Source of the DNA: a virus
DNA: 64,000 nucleotides
IMG/VR virus record: IMGVR_UViG_3300029267_002727
Coordinates: 33,715-97,714 of that record
Strand: one strand, 5' to 3'
Shown here: positions 21,238-28,863 of the stretch, piece by piece
How the letters are laid out: each line of letters opens with the position of its first letter
How positions within the stretch are numbered: position 1 is the first letter of the stretch
Made by a program: the position numbers and the translations under genes
The notes under the pieces: generated by a model
Seen by the model: only the letters and a program-made list of their open reading frames with translations
What the model was told of the DNA's origin: nothing
Database searches by the model: none

Positions 21238-21501
21238 ATGGCCAGGCGCAAACAGTGCCCGCGTTGCGGGAAGAGACCGCGCCTGTATGGCGATGGCCAC
21301 TGGTGCCGTAAGTGTACCTCAGACCACAGTGCGTTGATCGCCGAGCTCGTGGGTTACGTAGTGATGGGGCGAGCCGTGGGTCATCGTGGCACCGCGCAAT
21401 GGGAACAAGAACTGCTTCAAGAATTGGCTATTGCACCAAGCGACATGTGGAGTATCGTATCCGCGGCCCAAGAAGCAACGGGCCTATACCCTACCTATTA
21501 A
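21238..21501 (+). CDS. Small zinc-ribbon protein
   Basis: 87 residues, ATG 21238 with AAGGAGG. CPRC (7-10) and CRKC (22-25) form a compact ribbon in a basic context; the rest is helical. Just upstream of SSB. Confidence 0.65.
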   Translation: MARRKQCPRCGKRPRLYGDGHWCRKCTSDHSALIAELVGYVVMGRAVGHRGTAQWEQELLQELAIAPSDMWSIVSAAQEATGLYPTY

Positions 21502-21511
21502 GGAGAAACAA

Positions 21512-22126
21512 ATGTCTTACCAGAATCTCACGGCCAGTGTCCAGATGTTGAGTGTGACGCAAGGATTCGCAGCTTTCTCGCAGAGCGGAGACAAGCAGAT
21601 CCCCATGATGTTGCAGGCCGGCACCGACAAGATGGCGTCGTTCTTCAAGAGCCTGGAGAAGGGCGACGTGGTCCTGATCTCCGGCAGCCGCATCGAAGGC
21701 GTGAGCCAGGGGACGTCCACAGAGTTTTATAAGGTCACGGTCTTTCAGGCCGTGAAGATGGGACGAAATAGCGACGTCAGTGTCGCGCAGGTTGTGCTGG
21801 AAGGCAACCTGGGATCCGATCCCCGGCTGAACACGACGGGCAAAGGAACGCCCGTCTGCAATTTCAGCATGAACGCCGACGATGCGTGGTTCTCAGTCAC
21901 GGCGTGGGGGAACACCGCCAACGCTGCGGGCAAGTTCCTGAGCAAGGGCTCCCGTGTGCTCGTTGCGGGGCCACTTCAGCCCGTTGAGAAATACAAGTCA
22001 AACGGCGAGACCCGCATCAACGCCAAGGTTACCGGGTTCCGCGTGATCTTCCTGGATCCTCGCAAGAGCAGTCCGCAGACCGCGCCGCAGGCCCCGCAGG
22101 ATGACGGTGAGGAGATCCCCTTCTAA
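21512..22126 (+). CDS. ssb: Single-stranded DNA-binding protein
   Basis: 204 residues, ATG 21512 with AAGGAG. Residues about 90-182 form the SSB-type OB fold (VVLEGNLGSDPRLNTTGKG, DAWFSVTAWG, LSKGSRVLVAGPL). The C-terminus DDGEEIPF is a typical SSB acidic tip, which recruits replication and repair proteins. An unusual feature is an extra N-terminal domain (1-88) whose strand pattern (MASFFKSLEKGDVVLISGSR) suggests a second OB fold. It coats single-stranded DNA during phage replication. Confidence 0.85.
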   Translation: MSYQNLTASVQMLSVTQGFAAFSQSGDKQIPMMLQAGTDKMASFFKSLEKGDVVLISGSRIEGVSQGTSTEFYKVTVFQAVKMGRNSDVSVAQVVLEGNLGSDPRLNTTGKGTPVCNFSMNADDAWFSVTAWGNTANAAGKFLSKGSRVLVAGPLQPVEKYKSNGETRINAKVTGFRVIFLDPRKSSPQTAPQAPQDDGEEIPF

Positions 22127-22476
22127 TGGCTATCGGAGACATAGGCTATTACCTGCACATTGGGGACTTCATAGAGTCGTCCAAGTACGTTTTCCTGGGC
22201 GAGGTAGTCGAGGAAGGGCTCGTCGTGGATCTAGGACACATTGACACCGGCGAACAGTGCGAACTCGGACATGATGAATATGTCGTTGAAACCGAGGATC
22301 ACGAATTGTGGTATCACCGCCCGCACGTTCTTGGCCCCTACACGGTTGAACAAGCGCGTAACCTACAGGATATCGCCGACAAGATAAACGGCCTGGTGGC
22401 CCACATCGAGGCCGCAAACATGGACTTGAAGCACTTCGGTGAGCAGCTTGACTCGAAAGCTGAGGAGTGGCTATAA
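22126..22476 (+). CDS. Hypothetical protein
   Basis: 116 residues, TAATG-coupled to SSB. Strand-rich acidic first half, then a long helix with heptad-like pattern (NLQDIADKINGLVAHIEAAN). Coupling to SSB suggests a DNA-metabolism role but nothing in the sequence proves it. Confidence 0.55.
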   Translation: MAIGDIGYYLHIGDFIESSKYVFLGEVVEEGLVVDLGHIDTGEQCELGHDEYVVETEDHELWYHRPHVLGPYTVEQARNLQDIADKINGLVAHIEAANMDLKHFGEQLDSKAEEWL

Positions 22477-22697
22477 TGCGTGTCAGCGACAGCAGGATCC
22501 ACGTAGCAGTCGGCGACCTGATGCTGCGCCCGGACGGATGGTGGCGCGTGACGGCGCTGATCCCCACGTACGCCCTGGAGATCGGCGGTGACGACTTTGA
22601 CGGCGGAGTAGCGTGCGAACGCGAGTTCCGGCCGCCGCCCGTCGGCACCAAGTACATCGAGCGCCTCGGCGAGACGCAAGTCAAGACCTGGAGGTAG
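22476..22697 (+). CDS. Hypothetical small protein
   Basis: 73 residues, TAATG-coupled. SH3-like strand pattern (HVAVGDLMLRPDGWWRVTAL). No family recognised. Confidence 0.5.
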   Translation: MRVSDSRIHVAVGDLMLRPDGWWRVTALIPTYALEIGGDDFDGGVACEREFRPPPVGTKYIERLGETQVKTWR

Positions 22698-22699
22698 TG

Positions 22700-23146
22700 A
22701 TGAAACACCTGCTGTATCAAGAGGAATATCCAACTGGCAAGGCATGCGAGTACTGCGCAGCCGGCGAGATCGGCGAGGATGGCTTCTGCGATCGCTGCGG
22801 GCGATATGTATCGCCAGGGGTAATCCATCTCTGCCCAATTTGTGGCCATGACATCGACACATATCACTGCTGCTACATGGATTGTGGCGAGGAACAGATC
22901 GTCTACCTGGGCCTTGACTCGAACTCGTCCAGGAACTACATCGCGTGGGACCAGGATGGGGACCTGTGGTACTTTGCGTACCGCGCCGACTATGACGTAG
23001 ACAAATTGCTCAGATCATGCCCGCGCCCGATCAGCAGGAGCGAGGCGCAGGAGATTGTCGATGAGTACGAGCAGGAATGCCACCGCGAGATCGCTGCCCT
23101 CGAGGCCGAGATCGAGCGCCTCAATCGGGAGACGGCTCGTCTATAA
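22700..23146 (+). CDS. Protein with two zinc knuckle pairs
   Basis: 148 residues, ATG 22700 after GGAGGTAG. CEYC (16-19) with CDRC (31-34), and CPIC with HCC shortly after, form one or two zinc sites; the C-terminus is a charged helix (EAEIERLNRE). Its end overlaps the end of the convergent regulator gene by 26 bases. Confidence 0.6.
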   Translation: MKHLLYQEEYPTGKACEYCAAGEIGEDGFCDRCGRYVSPGVIHLCPICGHDIDTYHCCYMDCGEEQIVYLGLDSNSSRNYIAWDQDGDLWYFAYRADYDVDKLLRSCPRPISRSEAQEIVDEYEQECHREIAALEAEIERLNRETARL

Positions 23147-23723
23147 TCTCCCCATCGAAAGTGTCGCCCTTCTTGAAGGTGACGGTGTCCCCGGACGGAG
23201 TGGTTGCCGTCACCTTCGAGAAGGCGAGTCCGGGGAATTGGGGAGGCGGCTTGCTTGCCTCCTCTTCCTGTAACAGAATTGCGCTCTCCTCCGGAAGAAC
23301 GCCGAAGGTGGCAACCTGAAGAAGAAGTTCCATTGCCCTGGCGATATCCCTGGGGTAAGGGATAACGTTCTTGTCGCCAACCTGCCGTACTTCGCCCCGG
23401 GCAATGGCGGCCAGCATGGGCACCCCCTCGAAGACCGCATCGCGAGCCTGGCGCTGAACCTCCACGGACGCGCCGACCTGCGACAGCAGGAACTCGGAAT
23501 GTCTTCGGCGCATGATCGCAGCAGCACGATCCGCTGCGACTCCCTGCACCTCCTCCACTTCGTCCTCGAATGCATCGCGCCATCGGTAATAAGTGGAGGT
23601 GGGGACGCCCGCGTTGGACATCGCCTTGGTAATCGGCGTCTGGTTCAGGTAGTAGTCGATGAACCCGGCCTCGAGACGGTCCCTTTCTTGGGACTCCAAA
23701 CTTTTTTTTGCAGAGATTCCCAC
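23121..23723 (-). CDS. Helix-turn-helix protein, candidate master regulator
   Basis: 200 residues from the GTG at 23723 (GGAGG six bases upstream). HTH at about 30-49 (PITKAMSNAGVPTSTYYRWR), followed by a helical region and a strand-rich end. It is the only minus-strand gene between 8 and 60 kb and is transcribed from a promoter back-to-back with one of the shared-operator promoters, the arrangement of an autoregulated repressor or activator. The HTH plus helical layout also resembles phBC6A51-type small terminase subunits, but no terminase is nearby. An A8 run in codons 5-8 could cause slippage. Confidence 0.55.
   Translation of the reverse strand: MGISAKKSLESQERDRLEAGFIDYYLNQTPITKAMSNAGVPTSTYYRWRDAFEDEVEEVQGVAADRAAAIMRRRHSEFLLSQVGASVEVQRQARDAVFEGVPMLAAIARGEVRQVGDKNVIPYPRDIARAMELLLQVATFGVLPEESAILLQEEEASKPPPQFPGLAFSKVTATTPSGDTVTFKKGDTFDGEIIDEPSPD
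23266..23278. repeat. Dispersed palindrome, site 5 (one mismatch)
   Basis: TCCTGTAACAGAA inside the candidate regulator gene (ILLQEE codons, minus strand). Confidence 0.5.
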
Positions 23724-23742
23724 GTGTACGCCTCCCACGACA

Positions 23743-23771
23743 ATTATAGCGCACTTAACACCGTGCGTCAA
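23743..23771 (-). promoter_or_regulatory. Promoter of the lone minus-strand regulator
   Basis: TTGACG (23771-23766), 17 bp, TATAAT (23748-23743), the best -10 box in the window. A GTTAAG half-site lies six bases after the -35 box instead of three. Shares the AATTGG element (23779-23784) with the divergent promoter. Confidence 0.8.
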
Positions 23772-23787
23772 GGTGTGAATTGGGGGG

Positions 23788-23816
23788 TTGACAGGCGTCA
23801 AGCGATATGCTAAAAT
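23788..23816 (+). promoter_or_regulatory. Promoter with perfect CTTGAC-like dyad, unit 23837-38644
   Basis: TTGACA (23788-23793), 17 bp, TAAAAT (23811-23816), with GTCAAG three bases after the -35 box, so TTGAC-N4-GTCAA is a perfect dyad. The two -35 boxes of this divergent pair are 16 bases apart, ideal for joint regulation. Confidence 0.85.
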
Positions 23817-23836
23817 AAGACACAGGAGGACAAAGC

Positions 23837-24097
23837 ATGAAAGTCTACACAGTCATCAAGTCGTGCGCCCACTACGTCGAGCTCGTCCAAGTGTTTAGAG
23901 ACCATGCGGACGCAGCGAACGCCTACCGCCAGCAACAGCGCCTCATCCTCGAAGCCGCCGGGGTTCGCACCATGGGGCAGCTTCGCGAACTGACGGCAGA
24001 TGAGTTAGAAGACTTGATCTGGGAAGAGTACTACGACCTGGACTGGGACGACGGCAGCCCCAGCATCGTCTCCTGGTACACAGCGGAGTTGGAGTGA
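23837..24097 (+). CDS. Hypothetical protein
   Basis: 86 residues, ATG 23837 with AGGAGG. Helical, acidic C-terminus rich in Trp and Asp (YYDLDWDDGSPS). First gene of the second long plus-strand unit. Confidence 0.6.
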   Translation: MKVYTVIKSCAHYVELVQVFRDHADAANAYRQQQRLILEAAGVRTMGQLRELTADELEDLIWEEYYDLDWDDGSPSIVSWYTAELE

Positions 24098-24387
24098 TGG
24101 GCTTTGTCTACCTCCTCCACTTCGATAAGCGCATCGGCGACCTCAACAACCCACGGGGACAAGCGCAGCATTACATCGGGTACGCCGAGAATGTCCCCGC
24201 ACGAATGAAACGACATAGGGAAGGTAACGGGGCCAAGATTATGGCCTTCTTAGCCCGAGAGGGCATCGGGTTTACCCTGGTGAGGGTGTGGATCGGAGAC
24301 AAGGATCTCGAGAAGAGGCTAAAGCGCCAGCACAACGCAAGGCGCTTTTGCCCTATCTGTAGGAGGGAACATGGCACGCAGGCTTAG
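24097..24387 (+). CDS. GIY-YIG nuclease-like protein
   Basis: 96 residues, TGATG-coupled. FVYLLHF stands for the GIY strand, HYIGYAEN for YIG, then R38 in RMKRH, and the late DLEKRLKRQHNA helix provides the catalytic glutamate; FCPIC closes the domain. This is the order of the small URI/SLX1-type GIY-YIG nucleases, which cut DNA with a divalent metal. The length equals a bare catalytic domain. The first tyrosine motif is degenerate, so activity is not certain. Confidence 0.65.
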   Translation: MGFVYLLHFDKRIGDLNNPRGQAQHYIGYAENVPARMKRHREGNGAKIMAFLAREGIGFTLVRVWIGDKDLEKRLKRQHNARRFCPICRREHGTQA

Positions 24388-24673
24388 AGAAGATGGGCTA
24401 GAAGTACTCATCGACACGATCCGTGACCTAGAGCGGTTCATTCCCTACGGCGTAGAGGCCGTTTCCACATTCACGGGCATGGAGCCCATCGTGTGGCTAG
24501 AGAATACCACATTCTGGGAGTTGTTCCCGGACGCCGGGTGGGACTGCTCTGAGAAGCAAGAGGATGGGACTATCGTGTGGAGTTGGGAGTATAGCGGGGT
24601 TACGTTCATGACAATGCTGGGGACAGAACGGGAGCCCGAGTACGAGCCGCATGAAAGTGTGAGGTGGCATTGA
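24371..24673 (+). CDS. Hypothetical protein
   Basis: 100 residues, ATG 24371 with GGAGGG inside the nuclease-like gene. Trp-rich acidic protein (IVWLENTTFWELF, IVWSWEYS). No family recognised. Confidence 0.55.
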   Translation: MARRLREDGLEVLIDTIRDLERFIPYGVEAVSTFTGMEPIVWLENTTFWELFPDAGWDCSEKQEDGTIVWSWEYSGVTFMTMLGTEREPEYEPHESVRWH

Positions 24674-24825
24674 TGGGTAAACGTAAGAGCAGGCGCAAGA
24701 AAAAGCGACAGAAAGAGCGCGCCAAGAAGAAAGAGCCACTGGGCGTGGCGCTCAAGAGGCGCAAGAGAGAGTTAGCCGAAAGAGACCCGGTCTCTCATAG
24801 CACTACGGTGTATCGGAGGGCCTAA
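24673..24825 (+). CDS. Extremely basic small protein (50 residues)
   Basis: ATG 24673, TGATG-coupled, ends in TAATG. First 35 residues are over half Lys/Arg (GKRKSRRKKKRQKERAKKKE). Like the basic proteins at 14690 and 9887 it probably binds nucleic acid or ribosomes. Confidence 0.55.
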   Translation: MGKRKSRRKKKRQKERAKKKEPLGVALKRRKRELAERDPVSHSTTVYRRA

Positions 24826-25082
24826 TGAAGAGCAAAATGGGAAAGTTTGAGCCGGTCGAGCTCCTGGTGGATGGGCAAACGTACCTGCGGCTCGGAAATG
24901 AGCCGGACCACGTGTACATTGGCCCATTTGATGAAGGGGATGTGCACATTCGCCATGGGATACTGTACATGGGGCCCCAACAGGTCGGGTGGATCGACTA
25001 TGATGAGCCATACATGGTGTTCCGGGTGAGCGGCGAAAGGTTCTATGCCGATACCCTGGACGTCGTTACGGCCCATTTCTAG
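24825..25082 (+). CDS. Tandem paralogue family, member 1
   Basis: 85 residues. FEPVELLVDGQTYLRL, IGPFDEGDVHIRHGILYMG and a WID strand define a small all-beta domain repeated in the next two genes. The three genes are adjacent, in the same order, and clearly arose by tandem duplication. Function unknown. Confidence 0.6.
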   Translation: MKSKMGKFEPVELLVDGQTYLRLGNEPDHVYIGPFDEGDVHIRHGILYMGPQQVGWIDYDEPYMVFRVSGERFYADTLDVVTAHF

Positions 25083-25091
25083 GAGGAGAGC

Positions 25092-25364
25092 ATGAACAAG
25101 TTCGAGTCGGTCGAGTTCTTGGAGCCTGGGCACACATACCTGCGGCTGGTGCGCCGGACGTGGCGCGCAGATGATACAGAAGAATTTATCGGCCCATTCG
25201 ATCCACGCCTCACTCTCAATGGGTCCTTGCTGTATATGGGCGATGTATATGTGGGGGGAATGCGTGAGGACGCAGGGGGCTGGATGATCGAAGTAGGCGG
25301 GAAGCTCTGGGAATACGATATTGTAGAGGTCGTCACCATTCCGCATGGCGGCTGGGATGACTAG
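25092..25364 (+). CDS. Tandem paralogue family, member 2
   Basis: 90 residues, ATG 25092 with AGGAGGAG. FESVEFLEPGHTYLRL and IGPFDPRLTLNGSLLYMG align with its neighbours. Closest to member 1. Confidence 0.6.
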   Translation: MNKFESVEFLEPGHTYLRLVRRTWRADDTEEFIGPFDPRLTLNGSLLYMGDVYVGGMREDAGGWMIEVGGKLWEYDIVEVVTIPHGGWDD

Positions 25365-25373
25365 GAGGAGGAC

Positions 25374-25712
25374 ATGAGAGAGTTTGTGTCAGCCAAGTTC
25401 TTGGAGCCCGGACGCCCGTACATTCGCGCAGAGCGCGCGGGCTTTGTGGGAAGCAGAGAAGACCGCGCTGTCGTCATCGGGCCATTCGATCACTGCATGG
25501 TCACAATCGACCGCGAGCTCCTGCTAGTTGGGTTTGTTGCCGTGGCCCGCATGACCGACGAGCGCACCTGGCTCATCGACGTGGACGGCGAGGTGGACGA
25601 GTTCGATTTCATAGAGACCTTCCTGGCCCCCATCAGCCGGGGCGCTCGTATTGGCGACTGGGAAGGCTATTTGCAATCGTGCGCAGACCACGATCACGCA
25701 CTAGGGAGGTAA
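25374..25712 (+). CDS. Tandem paralogue family, member 3
   Basis: 112 residues, ATG 25374 with AGGAGGAG. FVSAKFLEPGRPYIRAE and IGPFDHCMVTIDRELLLVG align with members 1 and 2; it carries an extra 25-residue C-terminal piece. Confidence 0.6.
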   Translation: MREFVSAKFLEPGRPYIRAERAGFVGSREDRAVVIGPFDHCMVTIDRELLLVGFVAVARMTDERTWLIDVDGEVDEFDFIETFLAPISRGARIGDWEGYLQSCADHDHALGR

Positions 25713-25718
25713 AGACTG

Positions 25719-26318
25719 ATGATTACGATCGAAGACCTAACGAGAGAACTGGACCGACTCGAGAGCGAGGCGTACGGACTGAGCCTGGACGCAACGCCGG
25801 ATGAGTGCGATGTCATCTTCATCAAGGCCGACAACCTCTTCAGCGCCGTGGAGGAATACTTTGGAGTGAGCTATTGGAACCCAGGCGAGCCCTGGTGTAC
25901 CAATAGCCAGTTCAAGATCCCGGTGACTTCCACGGATGCGGGGAATAACGGCGGCCTGCGCACCTACGAAGAGGACAGGGCAGAGCGAGAAGCCTACGAT
26001 GCCGGCATCACCGAGCCGCTGCTTGACCACAACTTGTATTGGGCTCGCTTGCGCCTGGCCCAGGCCCACGACCTGATCGAGGACGGGTGGCAAAGTGCCG
26101 GCGAGGACTACGACGAGGTGAAGTTCGCGTGGGCTGGCGGCGAGTTTGCCCGGAACGACCTGCCGGAGTACTGCACATTCGCGACGGACGAGCAGATGGA
26201 GGAGATTGCGCGGCTGGCGGACGAGATCATGGAGAACGCCGGGCACCACTCTAGCGCAGTCCTGGAGTGCGCCGCCTACAACGTGATTGGCCACGAACTG
26301 GAAGATTTGGAGGTCTAA
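25719..26318 (+). CDS. Hypothetical acidic protein
   Basis: 199 residues, ATG 25719. Helical acidic protein with a central Trp/Pro segment (YWNPGEPWCTNSQF). No family recognised. Confidence 0.6.
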   Translation: MITIEDLTRELDRLESEAYGLSLDATPDECDVIFIKADNLFSAVEEYFGVSYWNPGEPWCTNSQFKIPVTSTDAGNNGGLRTYEEDRAEREAYDAGITEPLLDHNLYWARLRLAQAHDLIEDGWQSAGEDYDEVKFAWAGGEFARNDLPEYCTFATDEQMEEIARLADEIMENAGHHSSAVLECAAYNVIGHELEDLEV

Positions 26319-26542
26319 TGGCATACGAGGATTCCGTAACTCACACAAACGTCTTCACTCACTATGAGCCTGGCGACCTGGTCGTGGCGTCATCGACACG
26401 CAGCCCGCTAGAGCGTGGTACCGTGTACGAGGTTCGGTGCTTTGTACCACCGTCACCCGGCGAGGATCACGGAGGCACGGTCTTTCTCGAAGGTGTTCGG
26501 TGGGGACAGAATGCCGAGTATGTGCGCCTACAGGAGGCCTAA
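26318..26542 (+). CDS. Small SH3-like protein
   Basis: 74 residues, TAATG overlaps on both sides. EPGDLVVASS, GTVYEVRCF and TVFLEGV fit a small beta barrel. No specific family. Confidence 0.5.
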   Translation: MAYEDSVTHTNVFTHYEPGDLVVASSTRSPLERGTVYEVRCFVPPSPGEDHGGTVFLEGVRWGQNAEYVRLQEA

Positions 26543-27339
26543 TGAACAACATTACGCTGCGCACCAAACTGAGCGATCGCAGTGAGCAGGCCCCGCTCTT
26601 TGAGTGGGATGCCTACAAGGTGTGGAAGGCAGAAGTTGACTACCTGATGAACGAGAAGGGGATGTCGGAGGAGGACGCGCAAGATCAGGCATCTCATCAC
26701 GACTGGGACCTGGAGGAGAGGGAGTGGCGCTGGCTGTGCGAGTGCGTCGAGGAGTGGATGGCAGACAACGACTTCTACCACTTCTACATGGAAGTGGGTA
26801 ACGTCGGGTGGCGCAAGCTCCATGGCAATACCACGTTTGCCGTAGACACCGGCGCACAGTTCCTTCGCAAGGTTGCGGCCATGGATCAATATGACCGCAT
26901 CACCCTGTACGAGAGCGGCAAGCCGGGCGACGATAACTACTACCTGTATGGCACTGTCAGTGAACACGACGGCACTGGCAGCCGGCAGGTCTACCCTGTT
27001 CCCGGGTGCTGGATCTGCGGCGAGCCCATTGCGCCTGGCGACGAAGGCTCGTTCGATGGCGGAGTGTGCCACAAGGACTGCGCGTACGCCGAGTTCGATG
27101 CCCTGATACAAAAGGAGCAGTACTACGAGTTCGACGAACTGCTCGCTGCGGCCATCGAGGCGTGCCCGGATCACACATACTCTAGCTATCAGGATCTGAC
27201 GCGCGCGCTGTTCGAGTACGGGTACGACTGGACGGACGACCTGTATGAATTTGCTGAGGAGCACAGGTTGTTCCCGCAGGCCGTGATCGACGCGGCCCGC
27301 GCAGCCATGAAAGAATTGGAGGCGAAATGGCGAGCCTGA
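26542..27339 (+). CDS. Hypothetical protein with a zinc knuckle
   Basis: 265 residues, TAATG-coupled. Helical acidic ends flank CWICGEPI...GGVCHKDC (about 159-182), a CxxC-x(18)-CxxxC metal site like those in FCS or LIM-type fingers. One of the larger proteins of this block; function unknown. Confidence 0.6.
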   Translation: MNNITLRTKLSDRSEQAPLFEWDAYKVWKAEVDYLMNEKGMSEEDAQDQASHHDWDLEEREWRWLCECVEEWMADNDFYHFYMEVGNVGWRKLHGNTTFAVDTGAQFLRKVAAMDQYDRITLYESGKPGDDNYYLYGTVSEHDGTGSRQVYPVPGCWICGEPIAPGDEGSFDGGVCHKDCAYAEFDALIQKEQYYEFDELLAAAIEACPDHTYSSYQDLTRALFEYGYDWTDDLYEFAEEHRLFPQAVIDAARAAMKELEAKWRA

Positions 27340-27632
27340 GAGATTCTGTAACAGAAAAGATCCTTGCGGTGAAAGTCAGCCCAATGTTTATGGCGATTCT
27401 GGATTGCCTGCTGGACGTGGAGCCCCGGCGCACCGACCCCGGCCTTGTATCCCTGGTGATCACGAGCGACGGAGGATTGCTCGGACAGCAAGCCGACCAC
27501 GTGGGCTACAACGACTTCCTCGGCAGCAAGTCCGATCTGTACTACAATATCGACGGCATATCCGAGGTCGCGGAACTCACGAACGAAGAGTACGACTGGC
27601 TCCAAGAACGCGTGGAGGCGCTGTGCCGATGA
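27327..27632 (+). CDS. Hypothetical protein
   Basis: 101 residues, overlapping the previous gene. The DSVTEK codons at the start contain the palindrome TTCTGTAACAGAA (27344-27356). Mixed fold, acidic. No family recognised. Confidence 0.55.
   Translation: MASLRDSVTEKILAVKVSPMFMAILDCLLDVEPRRTDPGLVSLVITSDGGLLGQQADHVGYNDFLGSKSDLYYNIDGISEVAELTNEEYDWLQERVEALCR
27344..27356. repeat. Dispersed palindrome, site 6
   Basis: TTCTGTAACAGAA at the start of the gene at 27327 (DSVTEK codons). Confidence 0.7.
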
Positions 27633-28114
27633 AATATTTTGTCAGCCGACAGAGCTACTGGGGAGAGGAAGAACCCCTGGTCGTGGAGATCGCCCAGGGT
27701 GGCTGCGACTTCGCGGGCTCCGATATGCTCGCAGACGGACCCGAGTTCCGCAAGCTCGGAAGCTGTGAGGAGTACACCGACCCGCGCGAGGCATTGGCGG
27801 CAGCGTTTCGCATCAAAGAGGCATGGGAGCACATGCTCTACCTGGACGGGGATCACGATCCCGTACGCATCGAGACCGGATTCACCGCCGGATTCACCAT
27901 GCCGTTCACCAGCTACCCCTCCGACGACGATCTCAGGAAGTGGGCACAAGAAGAGTGGGACAAGCTGCCCAAGTGCGACTGGTGTGGCGAAGCAATCACC
28001 GGTGACGCGTGGATGCTCTGGGAGTATGTAGACTCCAAGTTCTGCTCTCAGTACTGCGCCGACGAGTTCTGGGCAGATCAACAAGAGGAGGAAGAGGCCG
28101 ATGACGAATTTTAA
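27629..28114 (+). CDS. Hypothetical protein with zinc knuckle
   Basis: 161 residues, ATGA-coupled. The C-terminal part has CDWCGEAI (about 118-125) and CSQYC (about 144-148), a CxxC...CxxxC metal site much like the one in the protein at 26542, then an acidic tail. The two may share a domain. Confidence 0.55.
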   Translation: MKYFVSRQSYWGEEEPLVVEIAQGGCDFAGSDMLADGPEFRKLGSCEEYTDPREALAAAFRIKEAWEHMLYLDGDHDPVRIETGFTAGFTMPFTSYPSDDDLRKWAQEEWDKLPKCDWCGEAITGDAWMLWEYVDSKFCSQYCADEFWADQQEEEEADDEF

Positions 28115-28427
28115 GCAGGACGAAACCCATTTGTACGGACGAAAGTGGGTCGAGCTTTGCGATATCGTGCACGACCTGAAGAGCCAGGAGGCGAGCGCGA
28201 TCAATAACGCCGGCAAAGAAGCCCAGATCGCGTACATTACCGGGCTGACCACAGACGATGTCGAGTACGTGATCCACCGGCTCCGGCTGATGGTGTATGA
28301 GCTAGGCGGCCCCGCCGAGCGGCGCCGGTCTGACGATCTCCTGGACAGCTTTGGACTGCTTAGCGACACGGTCACAAAGGCGCAAGCCGAGGCCCTGCGC
28401 GATCACCTGGAGATGATGGGCCGATGA
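28101..28427 (+). CDS. Hypothetical helical protein
   Basis: 108 residues, overlapping the previous gene by 14 bases. Three or four helices, moderately charged (EAQIAYITGLTTDDVEYVIH). No family recognised. Confidence 0.55.
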   Translation: MTNFKQDETHLYGRKWVELCDIVHDLKSQEASAINNAGKEAQIAYITGLTTDDVEYVIHRLRLMVYELGGPAERRRSDDLLDSFGLLSDTVTKAQAEALRDHLEMMGR

Positions 28428-28594
28428 TCGTCGTGATGCACGCGACATACTGGACGATGAGCGCGGGCAGTGTAAAATGGCGACTGACGCCGAAGCAGTT
28501 CCAGGACTGGCAGCGCCTCTTTATTGAGTCGCGCTGCGAGATGGGATGGTTTCAGGGCGGCATAGCATTCAGAGTGGGGGTGCAGAATGTATAA
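28424..28594 (+). CDS. Hypothetical small protein (56 residues)
   Basis: ATGA-coupled ATG at 28424. Trp- and Gln-rich (TPKQFQDWQRLF), ends in a strand (GGIAFRVGV). Overlaps the next gene by eight bases, so it fits the coupled gene chain. Confidence 0.55.
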   Translation: MIVVMHATYWTMSAGSVKWRLTPKQFQDWQRLFIESRCEMGWFQGGIAFRVGVQNV

Positions 28595-28862
28595 CATCAA
28601 AACCGAGATCGACGCGCTCGATGAAAGGACTGGAGAGAACGGGGACCAGTACACCGACTCTGGCCAGGCGTGGGATCTCCTGAACTGGATTCGCGGCCAG
28701 TTCGTAGGCCTGCGACCGGCCACCGGGAAAGAGCTACACACAGCCCTGGAACAGTACGGCACAGACGACGTCCAGTTCGACAACGACGCGATGGCATCGG
28801 ACAACGATGAAGGCGGCGTGTGGGTGCAGGCGTGGGTGTACTTGCGCCCGGAGGAGGACTGA
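28587..28862 (+). CDS. Hypothetical acidic protein
   Basis: 91 residues, ATG 28587. Acidic with WDLLNWIRGQFVGLRPATG and a WVQAWVYLRPEED end. No family recognised. Confidence 0.55.
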   Translation: MYNIKTEIDALDERTGENGDQYTDSGQAWDLLNWIRGQFVGLRPATGKELHTALEQYGTDDVQFDNDAMASDNDEGGVWVQAWVYLRPEED

Positions 28863-28863
28863 C

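Noticed and set aside
22169-22867. 232-codon minus-strand frame
   Set aside because: Runs opposite three coupled plus-strand genes, with low-complexity Arg/Ser composition and no ribosome site.
23121-23723. Firm annotation as terminase small subunit
   Set aside because: HTH plus helices fit, but no large subunit is next to it, and promoter layout suggests a regulator. Kept as an alternative.
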